Source: a bacterium (lineage in GTDB: Bacteria; Verrucomicrobiota; Verrucomicrobiia; Limisphaerales; UBA11358). Taken from it: a stretch of DNA of 5,557 nt. This document shows positions 5,172-5,557 of this stretch, one piece after another. Below the pieces are notes generated by a model. It made no database searches, was not told the origin of the DNA, and worked only from the letters and a program-made list of their open reading frames with translations. Location: positions 1 through 5,557 of the forward strand of contig JAJXXI010000286.1 in NCBI GenBank assembly GCA_021781185.1, written 5' to 3'. A program made the translations under genes and the position numbers. Every line of letters starts with the position of its first letter. Positions within the stretch are counted from its first letter, which is position 1.

Positions 5172-5557
5172 ATGGCAAAACCTGCATTGGGACGGGGTTT
5201 AGGCGCCCTTTTGGGCAGCCACCCTCCCCTCCCCGCCGCGACGCCGGCTGCGGTCGTTACGGCTTCCGGAACGACCACCTTACCCCTCCCGGGAACCTCC
5301 TCCGGACCAAGTGCCGGCTCCGGTGCCGGCCCCGGTGAGCGGGTGCAGCGGGTGGCCTTGAATCGCGTGCGGGCCTCGGCCCTGCAACCGCGCAAGGAAT
5401 TCGCGCCGGAAGCCCTCCAGGAACTGGCGGATTCCATCCGGCAACAGGGCATTGTGCAACCGCTGATTGTGCGCGAGCGGGGGGGATTTTTTGAATTGAT
5501 CGCCGGGGAACGACGCTGGCGGGCGGCGCAACTTTTGAACCTGCCGGAGGTTCCAGT
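5172..5557 (+). CDS. parB: ParB chromosome-partitioning protein, N-terminal part (runs off window)
   Basis: ParB is a CTP-dependent clamp that loads at parS sites near the origin, spreads on DNA and works with the ATPase ParA to segregate chromosomes. The first 128 codons are present. [15 protein letters not shown] (1-15) is the basic N-terminal motif that stimulates ParA. A linker rich in Pro, Ala, Thr, Gly and Ser follows (16-57). The ParB N-terminal nuclease-fold domain then begins with LQPRKEF (71-77), [17 protein letters not shown] (85-101) and the CTP-binding/arginine patch GERRWRAA (112-119). The helix-turn-helix and dimer domains lie beyond the window. No parA is immediately upstream, where it often is; it may be elsewhere. 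There is no Shine-Dalgarno sequence before the ATG, but this start gives exactly the family's N-terminus. Confidence 0.96.
   Translation, partial: MAKPALGRGLGALLGSHPPLPAATPAAVVTASGTTTLPLPGTSSGPSAGSGAGPGERVQRVALNRVRASALQPRKEFAPEALQELADSIRQQGIVQPLIVRERGGFFELIAGERRWRAAQLLNLPEVP

Overview
The window looks like chromosomal DNA from a GC-rich Gram-negative bacterium. I infer Verrucomicrobiota, with low to moderate confidence, from the mix of families: a DUF4338/DruA-like gene, an AlbA_2 gene, a chloroplast-like group II intron, and a ParB with a long Pro/Ala/Gly/Ser linker. No rRNA or other marker is present to settle the taxonomy.

The left part (1-3238) is accessory. The window opens inside a minus-strand DUF4338/DruA-like gene that has only its first 55 codons here. 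Next come about 640 bp (166-802) with no convincing gene but with strong inverted repeats: a 13-bp hairpin at 512-549, a 108-bp imperfect palindrome at 582-689, and a small hairpin at 775-793. From 803 to 3048 on the minus strand lies what appears to be a complete group II intron of about 2.25 kb. Domain V, domain VI with a bulged branch-point A, a GUGUG 5' end, an EBS1/IBS1 pairing and an intact 505-aa reverse transcriptase/maturase (YADD present, no HNH endonuclease) can all be seen. The intron sits in the same orientation as a Schlafen AlbA_2-type gene and interrupts it after about 63 codons, within its conserved G-x-K-x-N-G motif. The rest of that gene is not recognisable on the other side of the intron, so the host gene appears to be broken beyond repair by splicing.

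The right part (3239-5557) is ordinary chromosomal housekeeping. A two-gene minus-strand operon encodes a DUF309 protein and, 7 bp downstream, a TIGR01777/YfcH-type NAD(P)-binding epimerase-like protein. Divergent from it on the plus strand are a 93-aa exported or membrane protein of unknown function and then the start of parB (chromosome partitioning), which runs off the window end.

Functionally, the left half is mobile and possibly defence-related DNA (a self-splicing retroelement plus DruA-like and AlbA_2 fragments) lying against a conserved chromosomal block. No complete new multi-gene system can be demonstrated. The points most worth following are the intron insertion inside AlbA_2 with a lost 3' exon, and the structured gene-free stretch next to it.
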